From the NCBI RefSeq assembly GCF_000301075.1, contig NZ_JH932293.1, forward strand, positions 1,101,755 to 1,165,754: 64,000 nucleotides of DNA, in the 5' to 3' direction. A program made the position numbers and the translations under genes. Below are positions 15,791-24,752 of the stretch, piece by piece (position 1 is the stretch's first letter; the number at the start of each line of letters is the position of its first letter). The stretch comes from Bergeyella zoohelcum ATCC 43767. GTDB taxonomy: Bacteria > Bacteroidota > Bacteroidia > Flavobacteriales > Weeksellaceae. The notes below the pieces were generated by a model. That model saw nothing but the letters and a program-made list of their open reading frames with translations, ran no database searches and was not told the DNA's origin.

Positions 15791-17044
15791 ATGAGAGTAT
15801 TTAAGTTTGGAGGAGCTTCGGTAAAAGATGCTCATGCAGTAAGAAACCTTAAAAAAGTACTGACTACCCAAGGTATGGTGTCAGGCGTCTTGGTTATTTC
15901 TGCCATGGGTAAAACCACTAATGCTTTAGAAAAAGTGGTGGATGCTTATTTCGAGAATGTAGACTGGCAGGTGTGGCTAGCAGATGTTTTTGAAAACCAT
16001 AAAAATATTATTCAGGAGTTATTGCCCAGTGATGAAAGTTTGCTTTTAGCTATAGAGCAATTGTTTTTAGAAGTACAGTTTTTTTTAGAAAGAAATAAAT
16101 CTCCATATCGTCCTTTTGTGTATGATCAAGTAGTGAGCTTAGGAGAATTGGTCTCTACCACCATTATTAGCTATTTTCTTAATGCCGAAGGTATTACTAA
16201 TGAATGGCTGGATGTGAGAGAGTGCATAAAGACCAATGCTCAATACCAAGAAGGCATCGTGGATTGGCAAGAAACTCAAAGAAGAATAGAGCAGATTGAT
16301 AACAATACACTTTTTGTTACTCAAGGGTTTATAGGAAGTGATGAAAATGGATTTACCACTACTTTGGGAAGAGAAGGGTCTGATTATTCCGCCGCTATTT
16401 TTGCTTATGGTCTTTCTGCTGAAAGTATGACGATATGGAAAGATGTACCAGGGGTGATGACTGCAGACCCGAGGTATTTTCCAGAAGCAAAATTGATTAC
16501 AGAAATGACTTATGAAGAAGCAATAGAGATGGCTTATTTTGGAGCATCGGTAATTCACCCTAAAACATTACAACCGCTCAAGCAGAAAAATATTCCTTTT
16601 TTTGTGAAATCTTTCCTCTATCCAGAGTTAGAAGGTACATCGGTAAAGAGTACAGTAGAGACTAAGATGCCTGAAAGTTTGATTTTAAAACAAAACCAGC
16701 AGTTGCTCTCTATTTCGTCTAAAGATTTTTCATTTATTGCAGAGAATCATCTCAGTGTTATTTTTAATTTATTGTCTGCTAAGAGAATAAAATTTTCACT
16801 TTTACAGAACTCAGCCATTTCACTCATGCTTTGTGTGGAAGATAAATTTCATCATTTGCCAGAACTTTTGGAAGAATTAGCCCCTGATTTTAGAGTGCAT
16901 TGCCAAGAAAATCTTTACTTATTGACCATTAGAAATATCGCTATTGAAGATATTGCGAGGTACAAGGAAGGTAAAAATATCTATTTGGAACAAATGACTC
17001 ATAATACGCTACAATTGGTCTATGCACCACAATCTAATATATGA
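15791..17044 (+). CDS. aspartate kinase (monofunctional)
   Basis: This 417-residue enzyme phosphorylates aspartate, the first step to lysine, threonine, methionine and diaminopimelate. The N-terminal motif is KFGGASVKDA (usual KFGGTSVxD), and GREGSDYSAAIFA plus VWKDVPGVMTADPR-like sequence (here IWKDVPGVMTADPR) are typical of the kinase core. A shorter C-terminal part shows only weak ACT-domain character, so feedback control may be reduced or different. The start is set at MRVFKFGG, the normal N-terminus. The olsF-like gene follows after 13 bp. Confidence 0.9.
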   Translation: MRVFKFGGASVKDAHAVRNLKKVLTTQGMVSGVLVISAMGKTTNALEKVVDAYFENVDWQVWLADVFENHKNIIQELLPSDESLLLAIEQLFLEVQFFLERNKSPYRPFVYDQVVSLGELVSTTIISYFLNAEGITNEWLDVRECIKTNAQYQEGIVDWQETQRRIEQIDNNTLFVTQGFIGSDENGFTTTLGREGSDYSAAIFAYGLSAESMTIWKDVPGVMTADPRYFPEAKLITEMTYEEAIEMAYFGASVIHPKTLQPLKQKNIPFFVKSFLYPELEGTSVKSTVETKMPESLILKQNQQLLSISSKDFSFIAENHLSVIFNLLSAKRIKFSLLQNSAISLMLCVEDKFHHLPELLEELAPDFRVHCQENLYLLTIRNIAIEDIARYKEGKNIYLEQMTHNTLQLVYAPQSNI

Positions 17045-17057
17045 ATAACTGAATACC

Positions 17058-18893
17058 ATGAGTTTAATTTCAAAGAAAGATTTCATCTCCGCTGCAGGAC
17101 TCTCCAAGATAGGTTTCCTAAAGCAGCCAGTGGCTTCGGCATTGATGAAAATCACAAAATTAGATAAAGTAAATCACCTCTATGATAAACTCAAAGATAA
17201 ATCTGGAAAGGCATTTTTTGATGGATTCGTAGAGGAAAGAGATTTACAATATATTGTTTTTGAAGAAGATTTAGCTAAAATCCCTAAACAAGGCCCTTTT
17301 ATATTAATTGCGAATCATCCTCTGGGAGCGATAGACGGAATCCTGATGACTAAAATTCTCACAGAGATTCGTCCAGATTTTAAGGTAATGGGAAATTTTC
17401 TTTTGTCCAAAATAAAACCCATGTCGCCTTTTGTGATTTCCGTAAATCCTTTTGAAAATAGAAAGGAGGTATTTAATAGTATGCAGGGCATGCGGGAAAC
17501 GCTTAGACATCTTCAGGAGGGGGGATGTGTGGGGATTTTTCCAGCAGGTGAGGTGAGTAATAGGAATAATCCGCTTGGTGCAGTGGAAGATAAGGTATGG
17601 GAAGAGCCTGTGATGAAGCTCATTAAAAAAGCAAAAGTTCCTGTAGTGCCTATGTATTTTCATGCAAAAAATAGCAAGTTGTTTTATCAGGCAGCGAAGC
17701 TCAGCCCTTCTCTACAAACGCTGCTTCTCCCTTCTGAAATGATGGCCAAAAGGGATAGCCCCATCCGAGTGAGAATAGGGAAACCTGTTTCTGTAAAGAC
17801 CATTGCAGAGCAAGAGACAATATCAGAACTTACAGATTACCTCAGGAATAGAGTCTATATGATGAAGTCCTACTATGAAAAAAGAAAATCTATTCCTCAG
17901 ATGCTGAATCTTTCTAATCTTGTATTAAAATTTCCTATTTCACTCAAAGGAGAAACGGTGGCTCAGAATATCATAGATGAAACTCCAAAGGCTGATTTAT
18001 TGCAAGATATTAATAAACTCAGAAATACAGATAAGCATTTCTTTTCTAATGGTAATTATGAAGTGTATTTTGCTGCCTATCATGATATTCCTTCTGTAAT
18101 GAGAGAGATCGGTAGGCAAAGAGAGCTTACATTTAGAGCCATAGGGGAGGGGACCAATTTACCTTTTGATTTAGATGAGTATGACCAGTACTATCATCAT
18201 CTTTTCCTTTGGGATGCCGAAGCAGAGAAGCTGGCAGGGGCTTACCGTATGGGGCTGGGGAAAGAGATTATGAAGCAAAGAGGACTAGAGGGCTTCTATA
18301 CGCAGTCGCTTTTTGAGTTTGACCAAGAGCTACATCCTTTCTTTAGAAAAGTGATAGAAATGGGGAGGGCATATATCACTGAAGAATATCAGCAAAAGCC
18401 ATTACCTCTTTTCCTGCTTTGGAGGGGCATAGTCCATGTATGTCTTAGAAACCCAGACCATAAATTCCTGATGGGGGGAGTAAGTATATCAGATAAATTC
18501 TCAGATTTTTCTAAATCTATGATTATAGAATTTATGCGTTCTCATTATTATGATTCTGCGGTAGCCCAATATGTTCATCCGAAGAAAGAGTTTAAAGTAA
18601 AACTTCGGGAGCAGGATAGAAATATGATTATGGAAGAGATGAATGCAGATCTTAATAAGCTAGATAAATTCATTGATGATTTAGAACCTGAGTTGCGACT
18701 ACCCGTGCTTCTGAAAAAATACATTAAGCAAAATGCCAAGATGATTGCATTTAATGTAGATCCTAATTTTAATGATGCTATAGATGGGCTCATGTACATT
18801 AGAATTAGTGATTTGCCAGAATCTACCATTAAGCCCGTTTTAGAAGAAATGAGTAATCAGCTCAGGGAAAATGATAGTATTTACAGTGTATAG
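17058..18893 (+). CDS. olsF: bifunctional acyltransferase, ornithine-lipid synthase OlsF-type
   Basis: This 611-residue fusion has two parts. The N-terminal half is a PlsC-type O-acyltransferase with IANHPLGAIDG (the NHx4D motif, near residue 92) and GIFPAGEVSN. The C-terminal half is a GNAT-like acyl-ornithine N-acyltransferase (hemolysin/OlsB type) with LFLWDAEAEKLAGAYRMGLG and a RGIVHVCLRNPDHKFLMGG segment. This domain order is that of OlsF, described in Flavobacterium and Serratia, which makes phosphate-free ornithine lipids in one polypeptide. No signal peptide is present; it is expected at the inner membrane. It follows the aspartokinase gene by 13 bp, but a functional link is not evident. 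Confidence 0.82.
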   Translation: MSLISKKDFISAAGLSKIGFLKQPVASALMKITKLDKVNHLYDKLKDKSGKAFFDGFVEERDLQYIVFEEDLAKIPKQGPFILIANHPLGAIDGILMTKILTEIRPDFKVMGNFLLSKIKPMSPFVISVNPFENRKEVFNSMQGMRETLRHLQEGGCVGIFPAGEVSNRNNPLGAVEDKVWEEPVMKLIKKAKVPVVPMYFHAKNSKLFYQAAKLSPSLQTLLLPSEMMAKRDSPIRVRIGKPVSVKTIAEQETISELTDYLRNRVYMMKSYYEKRKSIPQMLNLSNLVLKFPISLKGETVAQNIIDETPKADLLQDINKLRNTDKHFFSNGNYEVYFAAYHDIPSVMREIGRQRELTFRAIGEGTNLPFDLDEYDQYYHHLFLWDAEAEKLAGAYRMGLGKEIMKQRGLEGFYTQSLFEFDQELHPFFRKVIEMGRAYITEEYQQKPLPLFLLWRGIVHVCLRNPDHKFLMGGVSISDKFSDFSKSMIIEFMRSHYYDSAVAQYVHPKKEFKVKLREQDRNMIMEEMNADLNKLDKFIDDLEPELRLPVLLKKYIKQNAKMIAFNVDPNFNDAIDGLMYIRISDLPESTIKPVLEEMSNQLRENDSIYSV

Positions 18894-19068
18894 TGATTCC
18901 CCTCCTTTTAAAGCGAGGGGAATTATATTGGGCAAAATTGGTATTGACTTTTTACCTTGCTTAGATTTCTTGAGTCTTAATAAAATATCAAAGCACTAAA
19001 AACATATTTGCTATGAAAATATTATAAGTAGGAAGCTATACGCCAATAGTCATTGTACTTTGTACTAA

Positions 19069-19091
19069 TTTCTAATCTCTAACTTCTAATT
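19069..19091 (+). repeat. 23-bp interspersed repeat, copy 1
   Basis: The sequence begins TTTCTAATCTCTAACTTC and is identical to 19168-19190. A degenerate third group lies at 36191-36232 between porV and porU. Confidence 0.75.
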
Positions 19092-19167
19092 TCTAACATC
19101 ATAATACTTTGCTATAGGCAGTAAGCAGTAGGCAATAAGCTTTTAGCGGTTGGGAATGGCTTTAAAC

Positions 19168-19190
19168 TTTCTAATCTCTAACTTCTAATT
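19168..19190 (+). repeat. 23-bp interspersed repeat, copy 2
   Basis: It is identical to 19069-19091, with 99 bp between start points. It lies just ahead of the aroC promoter box. Confidence 0.75.
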
Positions 19191-19214
19191 CCTAAATATT
19201 TCGTTTATCTTTAC

Positions 19215-19222
19215 TAAATTTG
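19215..19222 (+). promoter_or_regulatory. promoter box for aroC
   Basis: TAAATTTG, 4 bp before the aroC ATG. If used, the transcript would be leaderless or nearly so. Confidence 0.4.
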
Positions 19223-19226
19223 CATT

Positions 19227-20288
19227 ATGTTTCAATTGGGGGCTTTTTTATCTTTACATTCATTTGGCGAAAGTCATGGCAATGCTATAGGTGGGGTAGT
19301 ATCTAATTTTCCAGCAGGTATTTCCATTGATTTAAATGAAATTCAAAACGCCCTTGATAGGAGGAGACCAGGGCAATCTTCCATTGTTACCCAAAGAAAA
19401 GAATCAGATATTGTACAGTTGCTTTCTGGCGTGTATGACGGGGTGTCTACGGGGCAACCCATTGGTTTTTTAATTCCTAATGAAAATACTAAATCCAAAG
19501 ATTATGATCATATAGAAAAAGCATTTCGTCCCAGTCATGCAGATTTTACTTACCAGCAAAAATTTGGTATTCGTGATCACAGAGGAGGCGGACGGTCTTC
19601 GGCGAGAGAAACCGCTAATTGGGTAGTGGCAGGAGCTTTGGCGAAGCATATTTTACCACAGGAAGTGAAAATTCATGCCTTTGTATCTTCGGTAGGAGAT
19701 ATTCATTGTCCAGAGGAATATACGGCAATGGATTTAGCGAATATAGAAGCTACAGCAGTCCGATGTCCTCATTTGGAAACGGCAGAAAAGATGATTCAGC
19801 ACATCAAAGAAGTAAAGAAAAAAGGAGATACCATAGGAGGAGTGATTACAGGGGTTATTCAAAATCTTCCTGTGGGTATAGGTGAGCCTATTTTTGGGAA
19901 ACTTCAGGCACAGTTAGCACATGCCATGATGAGTATTAATGCGGCTAAAGGCTTTGAATATGGCAGTGGCTTTGCAGGTACGGCCATGCTCGGTTCCGAA
20001 CATAATGACGCCTGGAATTCAGATTTTAGTACGAAAACCAATTATTCTGGCGGTATCCAAGGAGGTATTTCTAATGGCATGGATGTTTATTTTCGTGTGG
20101 CATTTAAGCCTGTAGCTACCTTATTACAAAAACAAGAAAGTTATGATATCCATGGACGGCCTATCCTTTTAGAAGGCAAAGGTAGGCATGATCCTTGTGT
20201 GCTTCCTCGGGCAGTTCCCATTGTAGAGGCACTTGCTCAGTTTATCATTGCCGATTTATTTTTAATCCATACATTAAGAAAAATATAA
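19227..20288 (+). CDS. aroC: chorismate synthase
   Basis: This enzyme converts 5-enolpyruvylshikimate 3-phosphate to chorismate with reduced FMN, the last common step to aromatic amino acids and menaquinone. At 353 residues it has the family signatures [15 protein letters not shown] near the start, [15 protein letters not shown]-like sequence (here [14 protein letters not shown], near residue 118) and a C-terminal [18 protein letters not shown]-like block ([19 protein letters not shown]). Upstream in-frame codons include a stop at 19215, so ATG 19227 is the only good start. Three thioredoxin-fold genes follow on the same strand. Confidence 0.95.
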   Translation: MFQLGAFLSLHSFGESHGNAIGGVVSNFPAGISIDLNEIQNALDRRRPGQSSIVTQRKESDIVQLLSGVYDGVSTGQPIGFLIPNENTKSKDYDHIEKAFRPSHADFTYQQKFGIRDHRGGGRSSARETANWVVAGALAKHILPQEVKIHAFVSSVGDIHCPEEYTAMDLANIEATAVRCPHLETAEKMIQHIKEVKKKGDTIGGVITGVIQNLPVGIGEPIFGKLQAQLAHAMMSINAAKGFEYGSGFAGTAMLGSEHNDAWNSDFSTKTNYSGGIQGGISNGMDVYFRVAFKPVATLLQKQESYDIHGRPILLEGKGRHDPCVLPRAVPIVEALAQFIIADLFLIHTLRKI

Positions 20289-20295
20289 TATAGAT

Positions 20296-20859
20296 ATGAA
20301 CTTAGAGAAATTTTGGAACGAAGGGCTTACCTTCCAAGAATATGTAGATTTAGCAAAAGGTAAAGCTGAAAATACCCCTGAGAGTGATGATTATGCGAAG
20401 TACTATGTTCTCGGCTGGCAGCGTATTCAGCGTACCATGAAAACCATAAAGTCTCTTCCAGAGCTACAAGAAAAAGTGAAGAATAAAGATTTTAAGCTTC
20501 TCATCATCTCTGAACCTTGGTGTGGAGATGCCAGTACCACTGTTCCTGCTGTGGCTACTTTCTTCGGAGAAATGAATATTCCTGTAAAAATTTTCCTCCG
20601 TGATACCGATACCGATTTGATAGACCAATTCCTTACGGATGGTACGCGTTCTATTCCGAAAGTATTGGTACTCAATGCAGCCAATGAAGTACAGTCCGTT
20701 TGGGGGCCAAGACCAGCGTACGGGCTTGACCTTTTGAAAAAATTTAAACAAGACCCTGAAGCGTACCCCAGAGAAGAATTTTATAATGATTTACAGGTGT
20801 ATTATGCCAAAAATAAAGGTAAAGATGCCATTGAGGAAATTATTCATCTCATTTCTTAA
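20296..20859 (+). CDS. thioredoxin-like protein (thioredoxin_9 type)
   Basis: This 187-residue cytoplasmic protein has a thioredoxin fold with the active-site region SEPWCGDASTTVP in place of WCGPC, so only one cysteine is present (monothiol, Cys near residue 75). The later cis-Pro region is GTRSIPKVLVL. Such proteins are frequent in Firmicutes and Bacteroidota, and their substrate is not established. It begins 7 bp after aroC, and a TlpA-like gene follows after 9 bp, so all three are probably co-transcribed. Confidence 0.8.
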   Translation: MNLEKFWNEGLTFQEYVDLAKGKAENTPESDDYAKYYVLGWQRIQRTMKTIKSLPELQEKVKNKDFKLLIISEPWCGDASTTVPAVATFFGEMNIPVKIFLRDTDTDLIDQFLTDGTRSIPKVLVLNAANEVQSVWGPRPAYGLDLLKKFKQDPEAYPREEFYNDLQVYYAKNKGKDAIEEIIHLIS

Positions 20860-20868
20860 TATAGCAAA

Positions 20869-21417
20869 ATGAAAAAAGGTCAAAATATTATTTTCATCGT
20901 TCTCACGGTGGTCATAGTGGGGATGCTTTTTATTCCAGGGGTAAAAAGTTTTATACAAGAAATGATATTTCCCATAAAGAAGATAGAAAATGCCACTACT
21001 CTTAGTGATAAAGCATATCAAGTAGAGCTCAAAGGAATCAATACCTCGAATGCAAATCTTGCGGACTTTAAAGGTAAGAAACCGCTTTTTCTTAATTTTT
21101 GGGGAACATGGTGTGCCCCTTGTCGCGAAGAGTGGCCGAGTATCCAAAAGCTATATGATGAAAAGAAAGGAGAAATGGATTTTGTACTCATCGCTATGAT
21201 GGATAAAGAAGAAGCAGTGAGAAAATATTTGGAGGAGAATCAATTTACGGTTCCTGTATATCTAGCTGAATCTCCATTAGATGAGTCTATACTTCCAAAA
21301 TCTTTTCCGACCACTTTCGTTTTAAGCAAAGAGGGAAGAATTGTATTGAAAGAAACCGCTACCAGAGATTGGCATAGTGAATCCGCCCTGAATATCCTGA
21401 ACCAGATGGGAAATTAG
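20869..21417 (+). CDS. TlpA-family membrane-anchored disulfide reductase
   Basis: This 182-residue protein has one N-terminal membrane segment (IIFIVLTVVIVGMLFIPG) and a periplasm-facing thioredoxin domain with the active site WGTWCAPCREEWP near residue 82, followed by a SFPTTFVL cis-Pro loop. It is expected to keep periplasmic thiols, for example cytochrome c cysteines, reduced. The fused cytochrome c assembly gene ccsBA elsewhere in this window is a plausible functional partner. It ends the aroC operon, and a strong terminator follows. Confidence 0.85.
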   Translation: MKKGQNIIFIVLTVVIVGMLFIPGVKSFIQEMIFPIKKIENATTLSDKAYQVELKGINTSNANLADFKGKKPLFLNFWGTWCAPCREEWPSIQKLYDEKKGEMDFVLIAMMDKEEAVRKYLEENQFTVPVYLAESPLDESILPKSFPTTFVLSKEGRIVLKETATRDWHSESALNILNQMGN

Positions 21418-21441
21418 TAAAAGTAAAAGCATCATAAAGCG

Positions 21442-21480
21442 AAAAAGATTACCTAAAAAAGGTAATCTTTTTCAATTTTT
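21442..21480 (+). terminator. terminator of the aroC-trx-tlpA operon
   Basis: AAAAAGATTACC pairs with GGTAATCTTTTT around TAAAAAA, and the stem is followed by CAATTTTT. Confidence 0.85.
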
Positions 21481-21697
21481 CTCATCATTTGTACAGTTCA
21501 CTAGTACAACGAAGTATATGCTAATATCGTGCCAAAAAAGATGAATTAACTTGTTTTTTGATAAAAAGTTGCGTTTTTTTCTTTGTAGCAGTTGTTTTTA
21601 ACTGTTTGATAATTTTTAAGTGTGTTTTTAACGAATGTGGTATTTGATTTTTAGACATTATGTCACAGTGTCATTGTGTCACTGTCATGTAGTGTCA

Positions 21698-21728
21698 TTG
21701 TACCTTGCACATTATTTTCTTACTTTTG
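21698..21728 (+). promoter_or_regulatory. Bacteroidota-type promoter for the thioredoxin gene
   Basis: TTG at 21698 and TACTTTTG at 21721-21728 with a 20-bp spacer match the TTG-N19-20-TAnnTTTG consensus. It lies 20 bp before the chosen ATG. Just upstream is a short degenerate repeat (21660-21700) of GTGTCATTGT-like units. Confidence 0.65.
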
Positions 21729-21748
21729 TCATCATAATCGTAAAAATC

Positions 21749-22930
21749 ATGTACAGAAAAATAGCAATTGGGTTGTTTTCCACTTTTTTAGTATCTAGTG
21801 CTTTTGCACAAGGAATTAAATTTGAAAAAGGAAGTCTTCAATCTCTTATTGATAAAGCAAAAACAGAAAAAAAACTTCTTTTCATTGATGCAATGGCAGA
21901 TTGGTGTGGACCATGTAAACTCATGGATAAAAATATTTTTTCCAAGACCGAAGTGGGAAATTTCTATAACGCCAATTTTATCAATGCTAAATTTGATATG
22001 CAAAAGGATGCTGTAGGTAGAGAAATTGCACAAAAATTTAATGTCTATTCTTTTCCTACCTTTTTGTTTATTAATGGTGAAGGGCAGTTGGTGGTAGAGA
22101 ATAAAGGGTATATGGACGAAAAATCTTTCCTTCAGCTAGGAAAAGAGGCCGCAAATGCCACTACCATTTTAGCAGAAGTGAAAGATAAATTTCTCAAAGG
22201 AGATCATAGTCCAGAAGTACTCGCTACGGTGATTAGAACTTATACCCAATCAGACATGGAGCTGGCAAAAAAAGCTTCTGAAATTTATTTTGATAAGAAG
22301 AAAGATGCCACACTTTCACAGGAGGAAGTAGGGTTTTTATTGTCTTTTCTTCGTTCTACGGAAGATAAACACTATGCTTATTTTAAAAAATACCGTACTG
22401 AAATAGAGAAATATGTGAATCCTGAAATGGTGAAAAATTTTGATAATCAACTTCAGCTGGTAGATATTTGGAAACAAAGTTTAAATGTAGAAAAGAAAAC
22501 GGTAAACGATGCAAAGTTTATGGCTCTGGCTACTCCTCTTTTTGGGGAGATGATGGCAAAAAACCTGCTTAATCAATATAAATTAGGTTATTATGAAACT
22601 TCGAGGCAATTTACCAAGTATGAAAAAATAGCGAACGAACTTTTTGCTAACGAGGAGAAAATCAATGCTAACGAAGGACTAAAAGCAGCATGGAATATTG
22701 CCGAACAATCTACAGATAAGAAAATTATTAAAGCAGCTTCGGTATGGGTAGAAAAACAAGTGATGGGATATGAGACTTCTTATAATACATTTGTTTTGAG
22801 TAAATTATACCATAAGTTAGGTAAAAAGGCAGAGGCAATAATGTTTGCAGAATCGGCAGTACGATTGGCAGAACAGGAAGGGCAAGATAGCAGTGCGATG
22901 AAACAATTTCTTGAATCATTAAAAAAATAA
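21749..22930 (+). CDS. exported thioredoxin-domain protein with helical C-terminus
   Basis: This 393-residue protein starts with a signal peptide (MYRKIAIGLFSTFLVSSAFAQ), so it acts in the periplasm. A thioredoxin domain follows with DAMADWCGPCKLMD near residue 50 and the cis-Pro region FPTFLFINGEG. The remaining 250 residues are helical, resembling the TPR-like tail common in Bacteroidota DUF255/thioredoxin-fold proteins. The start at 21749 is set by the signal peptide and the promoter at 21698-21728; the longer frame from 21635 would include promoter sequence. The small membrane-protein gene starts 3 bp downstream. Confidence 0.85.
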   Translation: MYRKIAIGLFSTFLVSSAFAQGIKFEKGSLQSLIDKAKTEKKLLFIDAMADWCGPCKLMDKNIFSKTEVGNFYNANFINAKFDMQKDAVGREIAQKFNVYSFPTFLFINGEGQLVVENKGYMDEKSFLQLGKEAANATTILAEVKDKFLKGDHSPEVLATVIRTYTQSDMELAKKASEIYFDKKKDATLSQEEVGFLLSFLRSTEDKHYAYFKKYRTEIEKYVNPEMVKNFDNQLQLVDIWKQSLNVEKKTVNDAKFMALATPLFGEMMAKNLLNQYKLGYYETSRQFTKYEKIANELFANEEKINANEGLKAAWNIAEQSTDKKIIKAASVWVEKQVMGYETSYNTFVLSKLYHKLGKKAEAIMFAESAVRLAEQEGQDSSAMKQFLESLKK

Positions 22931-22933
22931 ACC

Positions 22934-23137
22934 GTGAAGCAGTTAAAAAGTCCAAAATTATGGATAGGAAGCCTGATAGCTTTTATCATTGTTTTTCTGA
23001 TGAGCTATCTGGGGAATAGTCAGGAGGATCGTTTAGAGAGAGCATTAATGGTTGCTGCTGGTGGTGCCATAGGAATGTTCTTTGGTTTACTTTTTCTAGG
23101 AAATACTAAAGACCAATTTCCTGATAAATTTGATTAA
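22934..23137 (+). CDS. small membrane protein
   Basis: This 67-residue protein with a GTG start has two hydrophobic segments (LWIGSLIAFIIVFLMSYLG and ALMVAAGGAIGMFFGLLFLG) separated by a short charged stretch, suggesting a two-pass inner-membrane hairpin. It starts 3 bp after the thioredoxin-domain gene, so it is likely co-translated and may be a membrane partner. No family is recognised. Confidence 0.65.
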   Translation: MKQLKSPKLWIGSLIAFIIVFLMSYLGNSQEDRLERALMVAAGGAIGMFFGLLFLGNTKDQFPDKFD

Positions 23138-23585
23138 TGGTATTTTCTACATGATTTCCCGTATTCCAATGGTTATTTAATCTCACGCATTAATTTTCGT
23201 AGTACTATTTATAGGGAAAAATAGGTTTATTAGTATTAACTTGTGGCAAATGGAATCTTTACTAAAACAGAATGTTTAATTCCTCTTTTTTCTTTTTAGG
23301 TAAATATTGGATAGTTTCTTATTAGCAATGCTGAGCAATTATTTAGCAGTGAGTTTTACTGTTTTATTTTTAAACTATAAAGAGGCTTTAGGTTTTGTAC
23401 CACGAGAAATAGTAATTACTTATTTATCTTCAAACCAATGAAGATGGCTTCAAAAAATGGTATTGTTAAATATATATAGTTGTTGATAAAATTGGATTGT
23501 TTTATTTTGCTGATTATCATTGATTTGAAAATTCAAATATTTCTGATAAATATACTAAATCAACAATACCCCAAAAATCACTTTT
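23138..23585. other. 448-bp intergenic region with no recognised gene
   Basis: It is AT-rich. A short palindrome ATTTGAAAATTCAAAT lies near 23522-23537. A TATTTAATCTCACGCATTAA sequence near 23172-23191 closely resembles 33714-33728 beside the transposase remnant, so an old IS end is possible. No coding frame was convincing. Confidence 0.5.
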
Positions 23586-24011
23586 ATGAAAAATATACCC
23601 CATCAGTTTTCCATTAGAGTGTATGGCTGTGCCGTGAAAGATAGTCATGTTTTGGTTTCTCATGAACATTATCAAGGGAGTTATTTTACCAAATTTCCTG
23701 GAGGTGGAGTAGAATTCGGGGAGGGGCTTCATGATGCACTCATCAGAGAGTGGAAAGAAGAAATGGGCTTAGATATTTCTATCCAAGCCCACTTTTATAC
23801 GCAAGATTTTTTTCAATCTTCTGCTTTTGACGCGACCGTTCAAATTGTTACTGTGTATTATTTAGTAGATATTCTTAATGAAAAACAGTTGGAAATATTA
23901 GACCATAGGCTTCAAGAAGTTAGATGGTTACCTATTTCATCAGAAAACCCTATGACTTTCCCTGTGGATCAACTGGTTCTTGAGAAGCTAAAATCTACTT
24001 TTTTACTTTAA
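23586..24011 (+). CDS. NUDIX hydrolase
   Basis: This 141-residue protein has a clear Nudix box: GGGVEFGEGLHDALIREWKE followed by EMGLDI (from about residue 38). It is a metal-dependent hydrolase of nucleoside-diphosphate-linked substrates; the actual substrate cannot be read from sequence. The 3' end overlaps the convergent DUF4294 gene by 17 bp. The normal length and intact box suggest an active enzyme. Confidence 0.88.
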   Translation: MKNIPHQFSIRVYGCAVKDSHVLVSHEHYQGSYFTKFPGGGVEFGEGLHDALIREWKEEMGLDISIQAHFYTQDFFQSSAFDATVQIVTVYYLVDILNEKQLEILDHRLQEVRWLPISSENPMTFPVDQLVLEKLKSTFLL

Positions 24012-24696
24012 ATTCAGATGCTCCTTCGTAAGGAACTAAGTTCCCATTGTTCCAGTGCGTTTGTAGTAGAGATTCTATGAATTCATCCGTTCTGTCTTCC
24101 TTTGGATTGTAAGGGGTTTTAATGTCTACTTCGGCAATGTTTCCCTTCACATTCCACCAAAAAGCACTCCAGCCTCCTCTGAGTTCTTTAATGATTTGAT
24201 ACACCGTTTTTCCAGTAGCTCTGCTCATGAGTTTAGCAAAGACACGCCCTTCCGTGGTAGTAAGATTTCTTAATTTAGTTTCGTACTCTGTAGCCAGCTC
24301 ACTTTGTTTTTTTCGGGCATAGGCTCTCTGTGCTTTTCTATCAAGATTTTCTAATTCTTCCTGAATGTCTTGATATTGTTCTAAAGCCGTTAAGAATAAC
24401 GGATATACACGCACCAATCGTTTGTTAATGAAAAAATAATAATTTCGGTCTAAAGGGTTGTTAAAAATAGGATTTTTTCTGAGAACAATTTCGTCTAAAA
24501 CCAATACCGTTTCTCCATTGATTTCATAAATTTTGGCTTTTTTCTTTTCGTCATAATAGTATTTTTGCCCGAATTCATCCGTTTTAATCCGTGTAGGATT
24601 TACCTTTGAAAGGGGCGTGATGTGAATGGTGTCTTGGGAAAAGAGCCAAGAGGAAAAAAAAAATCCCAAGAATAATAAAAATTTATAGGGTTTCAT
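23995..24696 (-). CDS. DUF4294 exported protein
   Basis: This 233-residue protein has a signal peptide (MKPYKFLLFLGFFFSSWLFSQ) and the DUF4294 pattern (VLDEIVLRKNPIF, RNYYFFINKRLVRVYPLFLTALEQY, then FAKLMSRATGKTVYQIIKELRGGWSAFWWN). It is conserved in Flavobacteriia, with unknown function. The gene stands alone on the minus strand, converges on the Nudix gene with a 17-bp overlap, and diverges from the M42 peptidase gene. Confidence 0.8.
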   Translation of the reverse strand: MKPYKFLLFLGFFFSSWLFSQDTIHITPLSKVNPTRIKTDEFGQKYYYDEKKKAKIYEINGETVLVLDEIVLRKNPIFNNPLDRNYYFFINKRLVRVYPLFLTALEQYQDIQEELENLDRKAQRAYARKKQSELATEYETKLRNLTTTEGRVFAKLMSRATGKTVYQIIKELRGGWSAFWWNVKGNIAEVDIKTPYNPKEDRTDEFIESLLQTHWNNGNLVPYEGASEFKVKK

Positions 24697-24752
24697 TATG
24701 ACTAATTCAATTTTTTTATGGAATTTTGACCATCAAAAACCATTCCTTTTTT

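Larger units (their letters stand above)
18894..19226 (+). other. 333-bp intergenic region with short repeats
   Basis: An inverted repeat right after olsF (ATTCCCCTC / GAGGGGAAT, about 18893-18924, no T run) may be a weak terminator. A 23-bp TTTCTAATCTCTAACTTC-type repeat occurs twice (19069-19091 and 19168-19190), and related CAGTAAGCAGTAGGCAATAAGC short repeats lie between. A TAAATTTG promoter box for aroC lies at 19215-19222. Confidence 0.6.

Noticed and set aside
21635-21748. N-terminal extension of the exported thioredoxin
   Set aside because: The extension is encoded by the short GTGTCATTGT-like repeat and the promoter, and the real signal peptide starts at 21749.
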